NCBI GenBank assembly: GCA_002316345.1
Contig: DCDI01000118.1
Location: 34,488-52,719, forward strand
Length of the DNA stretch: 18,232 nt
Origin: Phyllobacteriaceae bacterium UBA1059
Lineage (GTDB): Bacteria > Pseudomonadota > Alphaproteobacteria > Rhizobiales > Rhizobiaceae
Direction: 5' to 3'
The notes beneath the pieces were generated by a model, which was not told the DNA's origin, searched no databases, and saw only the letters and a list, made by a program, of their open reading frames with translations. Positions within the stretch are counted from its first letter, which is position 1. Each line of letters starts with the position of its first letter. Position numbers and translations under genes: made by a program. Below are positions 6,730-14,509 of this stretch, in pieces.

Positions 6730-8232
6730 ATGCTGCGTCTGGAGGGGATCAGGAAGCGTTTCGGACCCGTTGAGGTTCTGCGCGGCGTCGATCTTGAAGT
6801 CAAAGCCGGCGAGATCCACGCCCTTCTCGGCGAAAACGGCGCTGGCAAGTCCACGCTGATGAAGATCCTGTGCGGGATCCTGACACCGACGGCCGGGACG
6901 ATCCGGATCAATGGCGAAGAACACCACTTTGCCGACTACGATCAGGCCATCGCCGCCGGCATCGGCATCGTGTTTCAGGAATTTAGCCTGATCCCCTATT
7001 TGACGCCGGTCGAGAACATGTTTCTTGCGCGCGAGATGACCACGAAGCTCGGCTTTCTGGATCGCGCTGCCATGCGCAAGCGTGCTCAGGAAATCCTGAA
7101 GCAGCTGGACGTGGACCTGCCGCTGGACGTGCCGGTACGCAGGTTGTCGGTTGCCGAGCAGCAGTTCGTTGAAATTGCCAAGGCGCTGTCGCTCAACGCC
7201 CGCATCCTCGTTCTGGATGAGCCTACCGCGACACTGACGCCGTCCGAGGTCGAGCATCTCTTCAAGGTCATGCGTGAGCTACGCAAGCAGGGCGTCGCCA
7301 TCATCTTCATCTCGCACCATCTCGAAGAAATCTTCGAGATTTGCGACCGCATCACCGTTTTGCGCGATGGCGAGTTCGTCGGCGACAGCGACGTGGCTAA
7401 TATCGACAACGACCGTCTGGTCGAGATGATGGTCGGGCGGCGCATCGAAAACAGTTTTCCGCCTAAGCCTGCCTTGCTGCCGCAGGCCAAGATCCTGCTC
7501 GAATGCGAAGAAGTCCAGCTTCGGCGTGGCGGCCCGGTTTCTTCCTTCCAACTGCGTGAAGGCGAGATCCTTGGCTTTGCCGGGCTGGTTGGTTCCGGCC
7601 GGACCGAAACAGCCCTGGCTATGCTTGGCGCCTACCCCGCCATCCGCCGCAAGGTCAAGGTCGACGGCGTCGAGACGCGGTTCCGCGAACCGGCGGATGG
7701 TCTTGCCCACGGTATCGGCCTCCTGCCTGAGAACCGGAAGGAAGAGGGGCTGATCACCAGCTTCCCGATCCTGCAGAACATCTCGATCAACAACTACGCC
7801 AAATATCGAAAAAACATGTGGTTCATCGATATGCAGAAGGAGCTCGCTTCTTCCGAAGCGGCGATGAAGTCCGTGCGCGTCAAGGCGCCAAACAGCCATA
7901 CGCGCGTCGACAACCTATCCGGCGGCAACCAGCAGAAGGTGGTTATCGCCCGCTGGCTGAACCACAGCATGAAGGTACTGATCTTCGACGAGCCGACGCG
8001 GGGCATCGACGTCGGTGCCAAGTCCGAAATCTACCAGCTCATGCGGGATTTCACCGCCAAGGGCCACGCCATCATCATGATCTCATCCGAACTGCCGGAA
8101 GTGATCGGCATGTCCGACCGGGTTTGCGTGTTCCGCTCCGGCGGGATCGTCGCGACGGTGGAAGGCGATGCCATCACTTCCGAGGGGATCATGACCCACG
8201 CTACGACGGGGAAAGCAAGAAATGTCGCCTGA
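6730..8232 (+). CDS. CUT2-type pentitol ABC importer, double ATP-binding protein
   Basis: This 500-residue cytoplasmic ATPase has the full two-domain RbsA/XylG layout. Domain 1 has Walker A GENGAGKST (residues 34-42), Q-loop VFQEFSL, the altered signature LSVAEQQ and Walker B ILVLDEPTATL. Domain 2 has the degenerate P-loop GLVGSGRTE, signature LSGGNQQK and the Walker B-type motif VLIFDEPTRGIDVGAK. The ATG at 6730 lies 7 bases after AGGGAGG (6716-6722); the in-frame GTG at 6724 is too close to that site. The permease start overlaps its end by 11 bases. It powers the importer with the binding protein at 5744 and the permease at 8222. It is a distant paralogue of the ATPase at the left end of the window. 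Confidence 0.95.
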   Translation: MLRLEGIRKRFGPVEVLRGVDLEVKAGEIHALLGENGAGKSTLMKILCGILTPTAGTIRINGEEHHFADYDQAIAAGIGIVFQEFSLIPYLTPVENMFLAREMTTKLGFLDRAAMRKRAQEILKQLDVDLPLDVPVRRLSVAEQQFVEIAKALSLNARILVLDEPTATLTPSEVEHLFKVMRELRKQGVAIIFISHHLEEIFEICDRITVLRDGEFVGDSDVANIDNDRLVEMMVGRRIENSFPPKPALLPQAKILLECEEVQLRRGGPVSSFQLREGEILGFAGLVGSGRTETALAMLGAYPAIRRKVKVDGVETRFREPADGLAHGIGLLPENRKEEGLITSFPILQNISINNYAKYRKNMWFIDMQKELASSEAAMKSVRVKAPNSHTRVDNLSGGNQQKVVIARWLNHSMKVLIFDEPTRGIDVGAKSEIYQLMRDFTAKGHAIIMISSELPEVIGMSDRVCVFRSGGIVATVEGDAITSEGIMTHATTGKARNVA

Positions 8233-9208
8233 AACCACAGTCGCTTCACCCGCAAACCCTTCTCGCTCGGTGGGGTCGGTGTTCCGAAAGCTCTTCGCCT
8301 CGCCGCTGGCCCTGCCGCTGATCGGCCTCATCGTGGTGTCGGTCCTGATGGGATTGGCCAGCGATAACTTCTTCAGCGTGTCCAACCTCCTCAACGTGCT
8401 GCGGCAGGTTTCGGTGGTGGCGATCCTCGCGGTCGGCATGAGTTTCGTCATCCTGACCGGCGGCATCGACCTGTCGGTCGGCGCGGTCATGGCACTGGCC
8501 GGAACGATCGCGGCCGGGCTTATGGTCAAGATGGGCATGCCGGCCGGCGTCGGCCTTCTGGCGGGCCTGCTGGTTGGGCTCGGGCTTGGCTTCTTCAACG
8601 GCGTCCTTGTGGCGTGGGGGAGAATGCCTGCCATCATCGTGACGCTGGCGACGATGGGCATCGCGCGCGGTCTCGGCCTGATCTATTCCGGCGGCTATCC
8701 GATTTCCGGCCTGCCATCCTGGATTTCCTGGTTTGGCGTGGGGCGCGTCGGCATCATTCCGGTGCCGGTCATCGCCATGGCGCTGATCTATGTCATTGCC
8801 TGGGTGCTGCTGCATCGTACGCCCTTTGGCCGGCATGTTTATGCCATCGGCGGTAACGAAGTTGCGGCCAAGCTGTCCGGTGTGAAGACTGAACGCGTGA
8901 AGCTGGCAGTTTACGTCATCTCCGGCCTGACCGCCGCCCTTGCCGCGCTGATCCTGACGGGCCGTCTGATGTCGGGTCAGCCGAATGCCGGCGTCGGTTT
9001 CGAGCTCGATGCGATTGCGGCGGTGGTTCTGGGTGGAACAGCGATCGCAGGCGGCCGTGGCCTGATCTTCGGCACGCTAATCGGCGCGGTCTTGCTCGGC
9101 ATATTGAACAACGGCCTGAACCTGATGGGCATCAACCCGTATCTACAGGACGTCATCAAGGGCTTCATCATCCTGCTCGCCATCTACATCGGACGCGAGT
9201 GGCGCTGA
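8222..9208 (+). CDS. CUT2-type pentitol ABC importer permease (RbsC-like)
   Basis: This 328-residue inner-membrane protein is the channel subunit of the pentitol importer. A short polar N-terminus of about 25 residues precedes many hydrophobic segments. The family motif LTGGIDLSVGAVMAL, the loop TPFGRHVYAIGGNEVAAKLS and the C-terminal ELDAIAAVVLGGTAIAGGRG are all present. The ATG overlaps the ATPase coding region by 11 bases, so the two are translationally coupled. Its usual length and intact motifs show no sign of decay. Substrate choice is set mainly by the binding protein, so the ribitol assignment comes from the downstream enzymes. Confidence 0.95.
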   Translation: MSPETTVASPANPSRSVGSVFRKLFASPLALPLIGLIVVSVLMGLASDNFFSVSNLLNVLRQVSVVAILAVGMSFVILTGGIDLSVGAVMALAGTIAAGLMVKMGMPAGVGLLAGLLVGLGLGFFNGVLVAWGRMPAIIVTLATMGIARGLGLIYSGGYPISGLPSWISWFGVGRVGIIPVPVIAMALIYVIAWVLLHRTPFGRHVYAIGGNEVAAKLSGVKTERVKLAVYVISGLTAALAALILTGRLMSGQPNAGVGFELDAIAAVVLGGTAIAGGRGLIFGTLIGAVLLGILNNGLNLMGINPYLQDVIKGFIILLAIYIGREWR

Positions 9209-9220
9209 GGGTCGCGACCC
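9209..9220. other. 12-base perfect palindrome directly after the permease stop
   Basis: GGGTCGCGACCC begins at the base after the TGA of the permease. It could form a 4-bp stem with a CGCG loop or act as a protein-binding site. Nothing else of note lies in the 90-base gap before the SDR gene. It may be chance in GC-rich DNA. Confidence 0.25.
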
Positions 9221-9298
9221 CCAGCGATCACGTATGAACAACGAGGGCGCAATGCTGCTCTCGCATGATTTTTCAAACATCGACTTTGGAGACCAAGA

Positions 9299-10030
9299 AT
9301 GTCGGAATCCCTGAACGGCAAGATCGCCGTCATCACTGGCGCTGCCTCGGGTATCGGGCTTGCCACCACTGAAATGCTGCTGCGCAATGGCACGACCGTG
9401 GTGATGGTGGACTTCAATGAAGCGGCCTTGAAGGAACTGACCGCCAAGCTCGGCGAAAGGGCGATCGCGCAGGTGACCAACCTGATCGACCCGGAAAGCT
9501 GCGCGGCGATGGTGCCGGAGATCCTTCAGAAGGTCGATCATATCGACATCCTGTATTGCAATGCCGGCACTTATATCGGCGGCGATCTCACCGAAACCGA
9601 CGCGGCTTCCATCGACCGAATGCTGAACCTCAACGTCAACGCCGTGATGAAGAACGTGCATGCGGTGGTTCCGCATATGAGCGAGCGCGGCACGGGCGAC
9701 ATCGTGGTCACCTGCTCGATTGCAGGCCATTTCCCGACATTTTGGGAGCCCGTTTATGCCAGCTCGAAGTGGGCGATCACCTGCTTCGTGCAGACCATGC
9801 GCCGTCAGATGATCCCGCATGGGGTCCGTGTCGCCCAGGTTTCACCGGGTCCGGTTGTGTCCGCTCTGCTGGCCGATTGGCCGGAAGAAAACCTGCGCAA
9901 AGCCAAGGAATCCGGCAGCTTGATCGATCCGAGCGAAGTGGCGGATGCGCTGGAATTCATGCTCACCCGCAAGCGCACGGTCACCATCCGCGACATGCTG
10001 GTGCTGCCCACCAACTTCGACCGGGTTTAA
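9299..10030 (+). CDS. Ribitol 2-dehydrogenase-like short-chain dehydrogenase
   Basis: This 243-residue cytoplasmic NAD-dependent dehydrogenase is predicted to oxidise ribitol to D-ribulose. The Rossmann motif TGAASGIG is at residues 13-20, and an acidic Asp38 at the end of strand 2 favours NAD. CNAG is at 87-90, and the catalytic Ser140, Tyr153 and Lys157 lie in the YASSK context. Beyond the general SDR motifs it shares with Klebsiella ribitol dehydrogenase the segments NAGTYIGG, FWEPVYASSK, GPVVSALLADWP and the C-terminal TVTIRDMLVLP, which are unusual for SDRs; this comparison is from memory. GGAGA lies 6 bases before the ATG. The D-ribulokinase gene directly downstream supports the call. 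Another pentitol (arabitol or xylitol) remains possible. Confidence 0.85.
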   Translation: MSESLNGKIAVITGAASGIGLATTEMLLRNGTTVVMVDFNEAALKELTAKLGERAIAQVTNLIDPESCAAMVPEILQKVDHIDILYCNAGTYIGGDLTETDAASIDRMLNLNVNAVMKNVHAVVPHMSERGTGDIVVTCSIAGHFPTFWEPVYASSKWAITCFVQTMRRQMIPHGVRVAQVSPGPVVSALLADWPEENLRKAKESGSLIDPSEVADALEFMLTRKRTVTIRDMLVLPTNFDRV

Positions 10031-10043
10031 GGTCGAACAACAT

Positions 10044-10078
10044 GGCTGTTGCTCCCGTCAATGAGGCAAGCAACAGCC
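10044..10078 (+). other. Intercistronic hairpin between dehydrogenase and kinase genes
   Basis: GGCTGTTGCT (10044-10053) and AGCAACAGCC (10069-10078) form a perfect 10-bp stem with a 15-base loop. The hairpin lies inside a 24-codon reading frame (10042-10116) whose stop overlaps the kinase start. There is no T-run, so mRNA processing, decay protection or control of kinase translation are more likely than termination. Confidence 0.5.
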
Positions 10079-10112
10079 TGGCCATGCAAGATGTGCGCGA
10101 TTGGAGAACACC

Positions 10113-11774
10113 ATGATGAATGAGGTCAGTGACCTGTCGCGCACCTTTATCGGCATCGATGTCGGCACGGGTAGCGCCCGCGCTGGCGTGTTTAATCGGC
10201 AGGGCGATCTTCTCGCCACTGCCAAGCATTCGATCGCCATGCACCGTGAGGACGGCGGCATTTACGAACAGTCCAGCGCGCAAATCTGGCAGGCTGTGTG
10301 TTCATCTGTCCGCGATGCGGTGGCAGAAGCCGGCGTTGCTCCGGCCTCTGTTAGTGGCATCGGGTTCGATGCCACCTGCTCTTTGGTGGTGCTTGGTACT
10401 AATGGCGTGAGCCTTCCTGTCGGGGCCCCTGATCACCCCGAGCGCGACATCATCGTCTGGATGGATCATCGCGCGCTTGAGCAGGCTTCGCGCATCAACG
10501 CGCTTGGCCATGACGTGCTGCGCTATGTCGGCGGTCGCATCTCGCCCGAAATGCAGACGCCGAAGCTGCTGTGGTTGAAGGAACATCGCCCAGATATCTA
10601 CGCCCAAGCAGAGCACTTCTTTGATCTCACCGATTTCCTGACCTGGAAGGCCACCGGCGCGCTCGATCGCTCGTCCTGCACGGTGACCTGCAAATGGACT
10701 TATCTCGCGCACGAAAAGCGCTGGGATGCGTCTTACTTCCACGAGATCGGCCTTGGTGATCTGGCCGACGAGGATTCTCGTCGCATTGGCCAAAGTGTCG
10801 TTGAGCCGGGATCGCGGCTCGGCAACGGCTTGTCGCCGGAAGCAGCAGCGGACATGGGGCTTCAGCCCGGCACGGCCGTTGCTGCCGGTCTGATCGACGC
10901 TCATGCCGGTGGGTTGGGAACAGTGTTCGCCGGTGGTGGGGCAGGGGATCCAACGCGCTGCCTAGGCTATGTGTTCGGCACCTCCTCCTGCACGATGACG
11001 ACGACGGCCGAGCCTGCCTTCGTGCCGGGTGTCTGGGGGCCGTATTTCTCTGCCATGGTGCCTGGCATGTGGCTCAACGAGGGCGGTCAGTCGGCAGCCG
11101 GAGCCGCGATCGATCAGTTGATCAAGCATCATCCGGCGAGAGCGGAAGCGGAAAGATCGGCTTCGGCAGAAGGCAAATCGCTGCCGCATTGGCTGGCCGA
11201 TAAGGCGCTGGAACTGGCCGGAACTGCCTCGCAGGCCGTGCGTCTTGCCGATGATCTGCATGTCGTACCGGAGTTCCTCGGCAACCGCGCGCCCTTTGCC
11301 GATCCTTATGCCCGCGCGGTGATCGTCGGGCTGGGCATGGAGGAAGGCATCGACAGCCTCGTCGCCCTCTACGTCGCCGGCCTTTGCGGCCTGGGTTGCG
11401 GACTGCGCCAGATCGCGGAAACGCAGGCAAATCATGGCGCGCCGGTTGCAACGATCAGCATTTCCGGCGGCGCGGGCGCGCATCCTCTTGCGTGGCAGAT
11501 ATTGGCCGATGCAACCGGACTGCCGGTTGAGGTCACCGCTTGCCCCGAGCCTGTTCTGCTCGGCTCCGCCATCCTCGGCGCGGTTGCCGCAGGCGCGTAC
11601 CCCGATATTCGAACTGCCATGCCGGCCATGTCCCACGTCGCCACGCGCTGCACGGCTGATGATCAGGCGATCACGGCGCGTCACGCGTTGCGCTACGAGG
11701 CGTTCCTGAAGCTTCAGGACACAACGCGCGACATTCGCCGCCGCGAGCAAGCGGCGCTTCACCCGTCAACCTGA
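10113..11774 (+). CDS. D-ribulokinase, FGGY-family pentulose kinase
   Basis: This 553-residue cytoplasmic kinase is predicted to phosphorylate D-ribulose to D-ribulose 5-phosphate. It shows the N-terminal phosphate loop FIGIDVGTGSARAG (residues 12-25), GFDATCSLVVL near 84-94, FFDLTDFLTWKATG near 169-182, the catalytic Asp262 in IDAHAGG, GTSSC at 289-293, VPGVWGPYFSAMVPG near 304-318, and the C-terminal nucleotide-site SISGGAGAHPL. These blocks match the eukaryotic and bacterial FGGY/YDR109C-type D-ribulokinases closely, more so than AraB or XylB (comparison from memory). The ATG at 10113 follows GGAGA at 10103-10107; the next codon is also ATG, and a TTG at 10101 would sit inside the ribosome-binding site. 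It completes the ribitol to D-ribulose 5-phosphate route begun by the preceding SDR. Confidence 0.92.
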   Translation: MMNEVSDLSRTFIGIDVGTGSARAGVFNRQGDLLATAKHSIAMHREDGGIYEQSSAQIWQAVCSSVRDAVAEAGVAPASVSGIGFDATCSLVVLGTNGVSLPVGAPDHPERDIIVWMDHRALEQASRINALGHDVLRYVGGRISPEMQTPKLLWLKEHRPDIYAQAEHFFDLTDFLTWKATGALDRSSCTVTCKWTYLAHEKRWDASYFHEIGLGDLADEDSRRIGQSVVEPGSRLGNGLSPEAAADMGLQPGTAVAAGLIDAHAGGLGTVFAGGGAGDPTRCLGYVFGTSSCTMTTTAEPAFVPGVWGPYFSAMVPGMWLNEGGQSAAGAAIDQLIKHHPARAEAERSASAEGKSLPHWLADKALELAGTASQAVRLADDLHVVPEFLGNRAPFADPYARAVIVGLGMEEGIDSLVALYVAGLCGLGCGLRQIAETQANHGAPVATISISGGAGAHPLAWQILADATGLPVEVTACPEPVLLGSAILGAVAAGAYPDIRTAMPAMSHVATRCTADDQAITARHALRYEAFLKLQDTTRDIRRREQAALHPST

Positions 11775-11791
11775 CGGTTCAACGACATCAA

Positions 11792-11820
11792 CGCGGATCA
11801 CCATCAGCTTGATGACCGCG
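11792..11820 (+). other. Imperfect hairpin between kinase and second dehydrogenase genes
   Basis: Two stacked stems can be read: CGCGG (11792-11796) with CCGCG (11816-11820), and CATCA (11802-11806) with TGATG (11810-11814), with an asymmetric internal bulge. It falls in the 70-base gap after the kinase stop. The stem is weaker than the others in this operon. Confidence 0.3.
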
Positions 11821-11844
11821 ACTAAGGACTTCTGGAGAACAAGC

Positions 11845-12570
11845 ATGGACTTCGCAGGAAAATCGGTCCTCATCACCGGCGCAGGCAAAGGTATCGGACG
11901 CGCCTGTGCGCGGTTGATGGCCGCGCGGGGCGCCGAAGTCATCGCGCTCAGCCGCACGCAAGCCGATCTGGATGGTCTGCGCGAGGAACTCGGCGCCCGC
12001 ACGATCCGCGTTGATCTACAGGACCCGGTTGCGACACGCGCGGCCGTTGCGGAAGCCGGAACCTGCGACTTCCTCATCAACTCCGCCGGCATCAATGTGC
12101 TGGAAAGCGTGCTGGATATGACGGACGAGGGCTATGAGGCTGTGCTCGGTATCAACCTGCGCGCCGCGCTAATTACCTGCCAGGAATTCGCCAAGAGCCG
12201 CATTGCCGCCGGCGGTGGCGGCGCCATCGTCAACATCACCTCGATTGCTGGCCATCGCGGCTTCCAGAACCACCTGTGCTACGCGGCCTCCAAAGCCGGC
12301 TTGGAAGGCGCATCGCGCGTTTTGGCCAAGGAGCTCGGCCCCCATAACATCCGCGTTAATTGCGTGGCGCCCACCATCACCCTGACTGAGCTTGCCGTGG
12401 AAGCCTGGTCCGATCCCGTCAAGAGTGAGCCGATGATGGTGCGCCATCCGTTCAACCGCTTCGCGGAAGCCGACGAAGTGGCCCGCAGCATCGCCATGCT
12501 CTTGTCTGATGATGCCGGCATGGTGTCGGGCGCAGTCTTGTCCGTGGACGGCGGATTCCTCGCTGTCTGA
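11845..12570 (+). CDS. L-xylulose reductase (DCXR)-like short-chain dehydrogenase
   Basis: This 241-residue cytoplasmic SDR resembles dicarbonyl/L-xylulose reductase (human DCXR, 244 residues; comparison from memory). TGAGKGIG is at residues 11-18 and SRTQADLDGL from 36; the Ser-Arg-Thr after strand 2 is the NADP-binding pattern of DCXR. NSAG is at 79-82, with catalytic Ser133, Tyr146 and Lys150 (YAASK). ELGPHNIRVN, AWSDPVK and the C-terminal GMVSGAVLSVDGGF are also DCXR-like. It could interconvert L-xylulose and xylitol, or act on another polyol/ketose pair such as arabitol or threitol. The ATG at 11845 is 6 bases after GGAGA; the TTG at 11809 is less likely. It is the last gene of the operon. 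It is clearly distinct from the SDR at 9299 and probably has a different cofactor. Confidence 0.85.
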   Translation: MDFAGKSVLITGAGKGIGRACARLMAARGAEVIALSRTQADLDGLREELGARTIRVDLQDPVATRAAVAEAGTCDFLINSAGINVLESVLDMTDEGYEAVLGINLRAALITCQEFAKSRIAAGGGGAIVNITSIAGHRGFQNHLCYAASKAGLEGASRVLAKELGPHNIRVNCVAPTITLTELAVEAWSDPVKSEPMMVRHPFNRFAEADEVARSIAMLLSDDAGMVSGAVLSVDGGFLAV

Positions 12571-12585
12571 CTTCCGGAGGCGACC

Positions 12586-12617
12586 CGCCGCGAACGCTGT
12601 TTAGGCTGTTTGCGGCG
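12586..12617. terminator. Convergent-gene hairpin, possible bidirectional terminator
   Basis: CGCCGCGAACG (12586-12596) pairs with TGTTTGCGGCG (12607-12617) over 11 positions, two of them G-T, with a ten-base loop. It lies between the end of the pentitol operon and the converging acyl-CoA synthetase gene and includes the last codons and stop of the latter. There is no T-run on the + side. Confidence 0.45.
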
Positions 12618-14328
12618 CAATGATCTCGAGTTCATGAACCATTGCGTCGCGCATCATGAACTTCTGAGCCTTGCCGGTAACAGTGGTTGGCAGCTCGTTT
12701 TTGAATCGCACGTAGCGAGGCACCTTGTAATGGGCGATCTGCTCCTTGCAGAAGGCCCTGATCTCGTCTTCGCTCACGTCCTCACCGGCCTTCGGCACGA
12801 TCCAGGCGCATAGTTCCTCGCCATAACGGGGATCCGGCACGCCGAAAACCTGCACTTCCCGAACCTTGGGATGGCGGTAAAGGAATTCCTCGATTTCGCG
12901 CGGATAGATGTTTTCACCTCCGCGGATCACAAGGTCCTTCACCCGTCCGACGATGTTGCAGTAGCCCTCATCGTCGATGACGGCGAGATCGCCGGTGTGC
13001 ATCCAGCCTTCTGCATCGATTGCCTCAGACGTACGGGCCGAATCGTCCCAATAGCCCTGCATTACGGAATACCCGCGCGTGCACAGCTCACCGCGCTCGC
13101 CCGGCTTCAGCGTCTCGCCGTCGTCGCCCACAATCTTGACCTCGACATGAGGATGCACGCGACCGACTGTGGTGACGCGGCGCTCCAGCGGTACATCGAT
13201 GGCGCTTTGGAACGACACCGGGCTGGTTTCGGTCATGCCATAGGCGATCGTAACTTCGCTCATGTTCATTTCCGAAACCACACGCTTCATGATCTCGATG
13301 GGGCAAGGCGCCCCTGCCATGATGCCCGTGCGCAAGGTCGAAACATCGAACCTTCCGAAGTCAGGATGATCGAGCATGGCGACGAACATGGTCGGTACGC
13401 CATACAGCGCCGTGCATTCCTCCTGTTGCACTGCTGCCAAAGAGGCTGCCGGATCGAAGCCCTCGCCGGGGAAAACCATGGTCGCGCCCTTGGTGACGCA
13501 GCCGATCGAGCCCATGACCATGCCGAAGCAGTGGTAGAAGGGCACGGGGATGCACAGGCGATCTTCAGCCGTCAGCTCCATCGCAGCCGTGACGAAGTGG
13601 CCGTTGTTGACGATGTTGACGTGCGTGAGGGTCGCGCCCTTCGGTGCTCCGGTCGTGCCGCTGGTGAACTGGATGTTGATCGGGTCGTCTTGCTTCAGTT
13701 TCGCGCTGAACGCGTCGAGTTCAGCCTTCGAGACATGCTGCCCGTCCTCGCTCACTTCTGTGAAGCTCAGCATGCCTCGTCGTGACCCTTCGCCCATGTG
13801 GATCACGAATTTTAGATCTGGCAGGCGAGCCGAGTTCAAGTGGCCGGAGGTTGCGGATGCGATCTCCGGCGCAAGCGTAGCGAGCATCTGCAGGTAATCA
13901 GAAGACTTGAAGCTTTCAGCCGTCACCAGCGCCTTACAGCCGACCTTGGTGAGCGCGTATTCAAGCTCGGCCGTACGATAGGCCGGATTGATGTTGACCA
14001 GGATGAGGCCAATACGCGCGGTGGCATATTGCGTGACCAGCCATTCCCATCGATTGGGCGACCAGATGCCGACACGGTCGCCTTTAACGAGGCCAAGTCT
14101 GTGAAGCCCGCCGGCAAAGGCATCGACGGCCTGTCCAAGCTCGTACCAGGTAAAGCGGTGCCATTGCTGCACAAAGATCGCCGCTTCCCGCTCGCCTTCC
14201 CTTGCCACTGTCGCTGCGAGAAGATCCGGCAGCGTATGGGGAAGGAGCGGCTGTGTCGTATCGCCCACAACATGGGCCAAACCAGCAACCGGCAGACGGT
14301 TTGCGGACGTCAGGTCTTGATGGTGCAT
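12601..14328 (-). CDS. AMP-binding acyl-CoA synthetase (FadD/ACSF2-like)
   Basis: This 575-residue enzyme of the adenylate-forming family would activate a fatty or other carboxylic acid to its CoA thioester via an acyl-AMP. The phosphate-binding loop FTSGTTGAPKGATLTH is at residues 221-236. IAYGMTETSP is the second core motif, and GWMHTGDLAVIDDEGY with GRVKDLVIRGGENIYPREIEE forms the hinge region. The C-terminal catalytic lysine lies in TVTGKAQK. There is no sign of a fused domain. The ATG at 14328 follows GGAGGAG on the minus strand; GTG codons at 14334 and 14331 are alternatives and would add one or two residues. It faces the pentitol operon and has no obvious link to it. The substrate chain length cannot be judged. 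The gap to the receptor gene (14329-14509) shows only short stems, e.g. CCGGA-N5-TCCGG near 14435. Confidence 0.93.
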   Translation of the reverse strand: MHHQDLTSANRLPVAGLAHVVGDTTQPLLPHTLPDLLAATVAREGEREAAIFVQQWHRFTWYELGQAVDAFAGGLHRLGLVKGDRVGIWSPNRWEWLVTQYATARIGLILVNINPAYRTAELEYALTKVGCKALVTAESFKSSDYLQMLATLAPEIASATSGHLNSARLPDLKFVIHMGEGSRRGMLSFTEVSEDGQHVSKAELDAFSAKLKQDDPINIQFTSGTTGAPKGATLTHVNIVNNGHFVTAAMELTAEDRLCIPVPFYHCFGMVMGSIGCVTKGATMVFPGEGFDPAASLAAVQQEECTALYGVPTMFVAMLDHPDFGRFDVSTLRTGIMAGAPCPIEIMKRVVSEMNMSEVTIAYGMTETSPVSFQSAIDVPLERRVTTVGRVHPHVEVKIVGDDGETLKPGERGELCTRGYSVMQGYWDDSARTSEAIDAEGWMHTGDLAVIDDEGYCNIVGRVKDLVIRGGENIYPREIEEFLYRHPKVREVQVFGVPDPRYGEELCAWIVPKAGEDVSEDEIRAFCKEQIAHYKVPRYVRFKNELPTTVTGKAQKFMMRDAMVHELEIIAPQTA

Positions 14329-14509
14329 CACCACTGTTCTCCTCCGGTAATTCCCGCATCCAGCCGCCGATCGTGGGCGACGGCTGGTCTGCTTCGGAGG
14401 TTAGAGGATGTAGTGGTGCGATGCCAGCCTGGTGCCGGATCGTTTCCGGTTAGCCTAAGCAGTACCTCCTAGAACCTTTGAAAGCGGTTCCGCTCCGCAG
14501 CTAGAGCAC

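Noticed and set aside
6730..8232. Idea that the two double ATPases (left end and 6730-8232) are a recent tandem duplication
   Set aside because: They share only family motifs; signature, P-loop and linker regions differ throughout, so they are old paralogues.
9235..9320. Short frame of about 26 codons overlapping the start of the ribitol-dehydrogenase-like gene
   Set aside because: No ribosome-binding site and no recognisable peptide; it overlaps the well-supported start of the SDR.
12871..13785. 304-codon + strand frame opposite the acyl-CoA synthetase gene
   Set aside because: It lies wholly antisense to a gene with complete family motifs; its composition (rich in His, Arg, Asp) is typical of antisense frames in GC-rich genomes.
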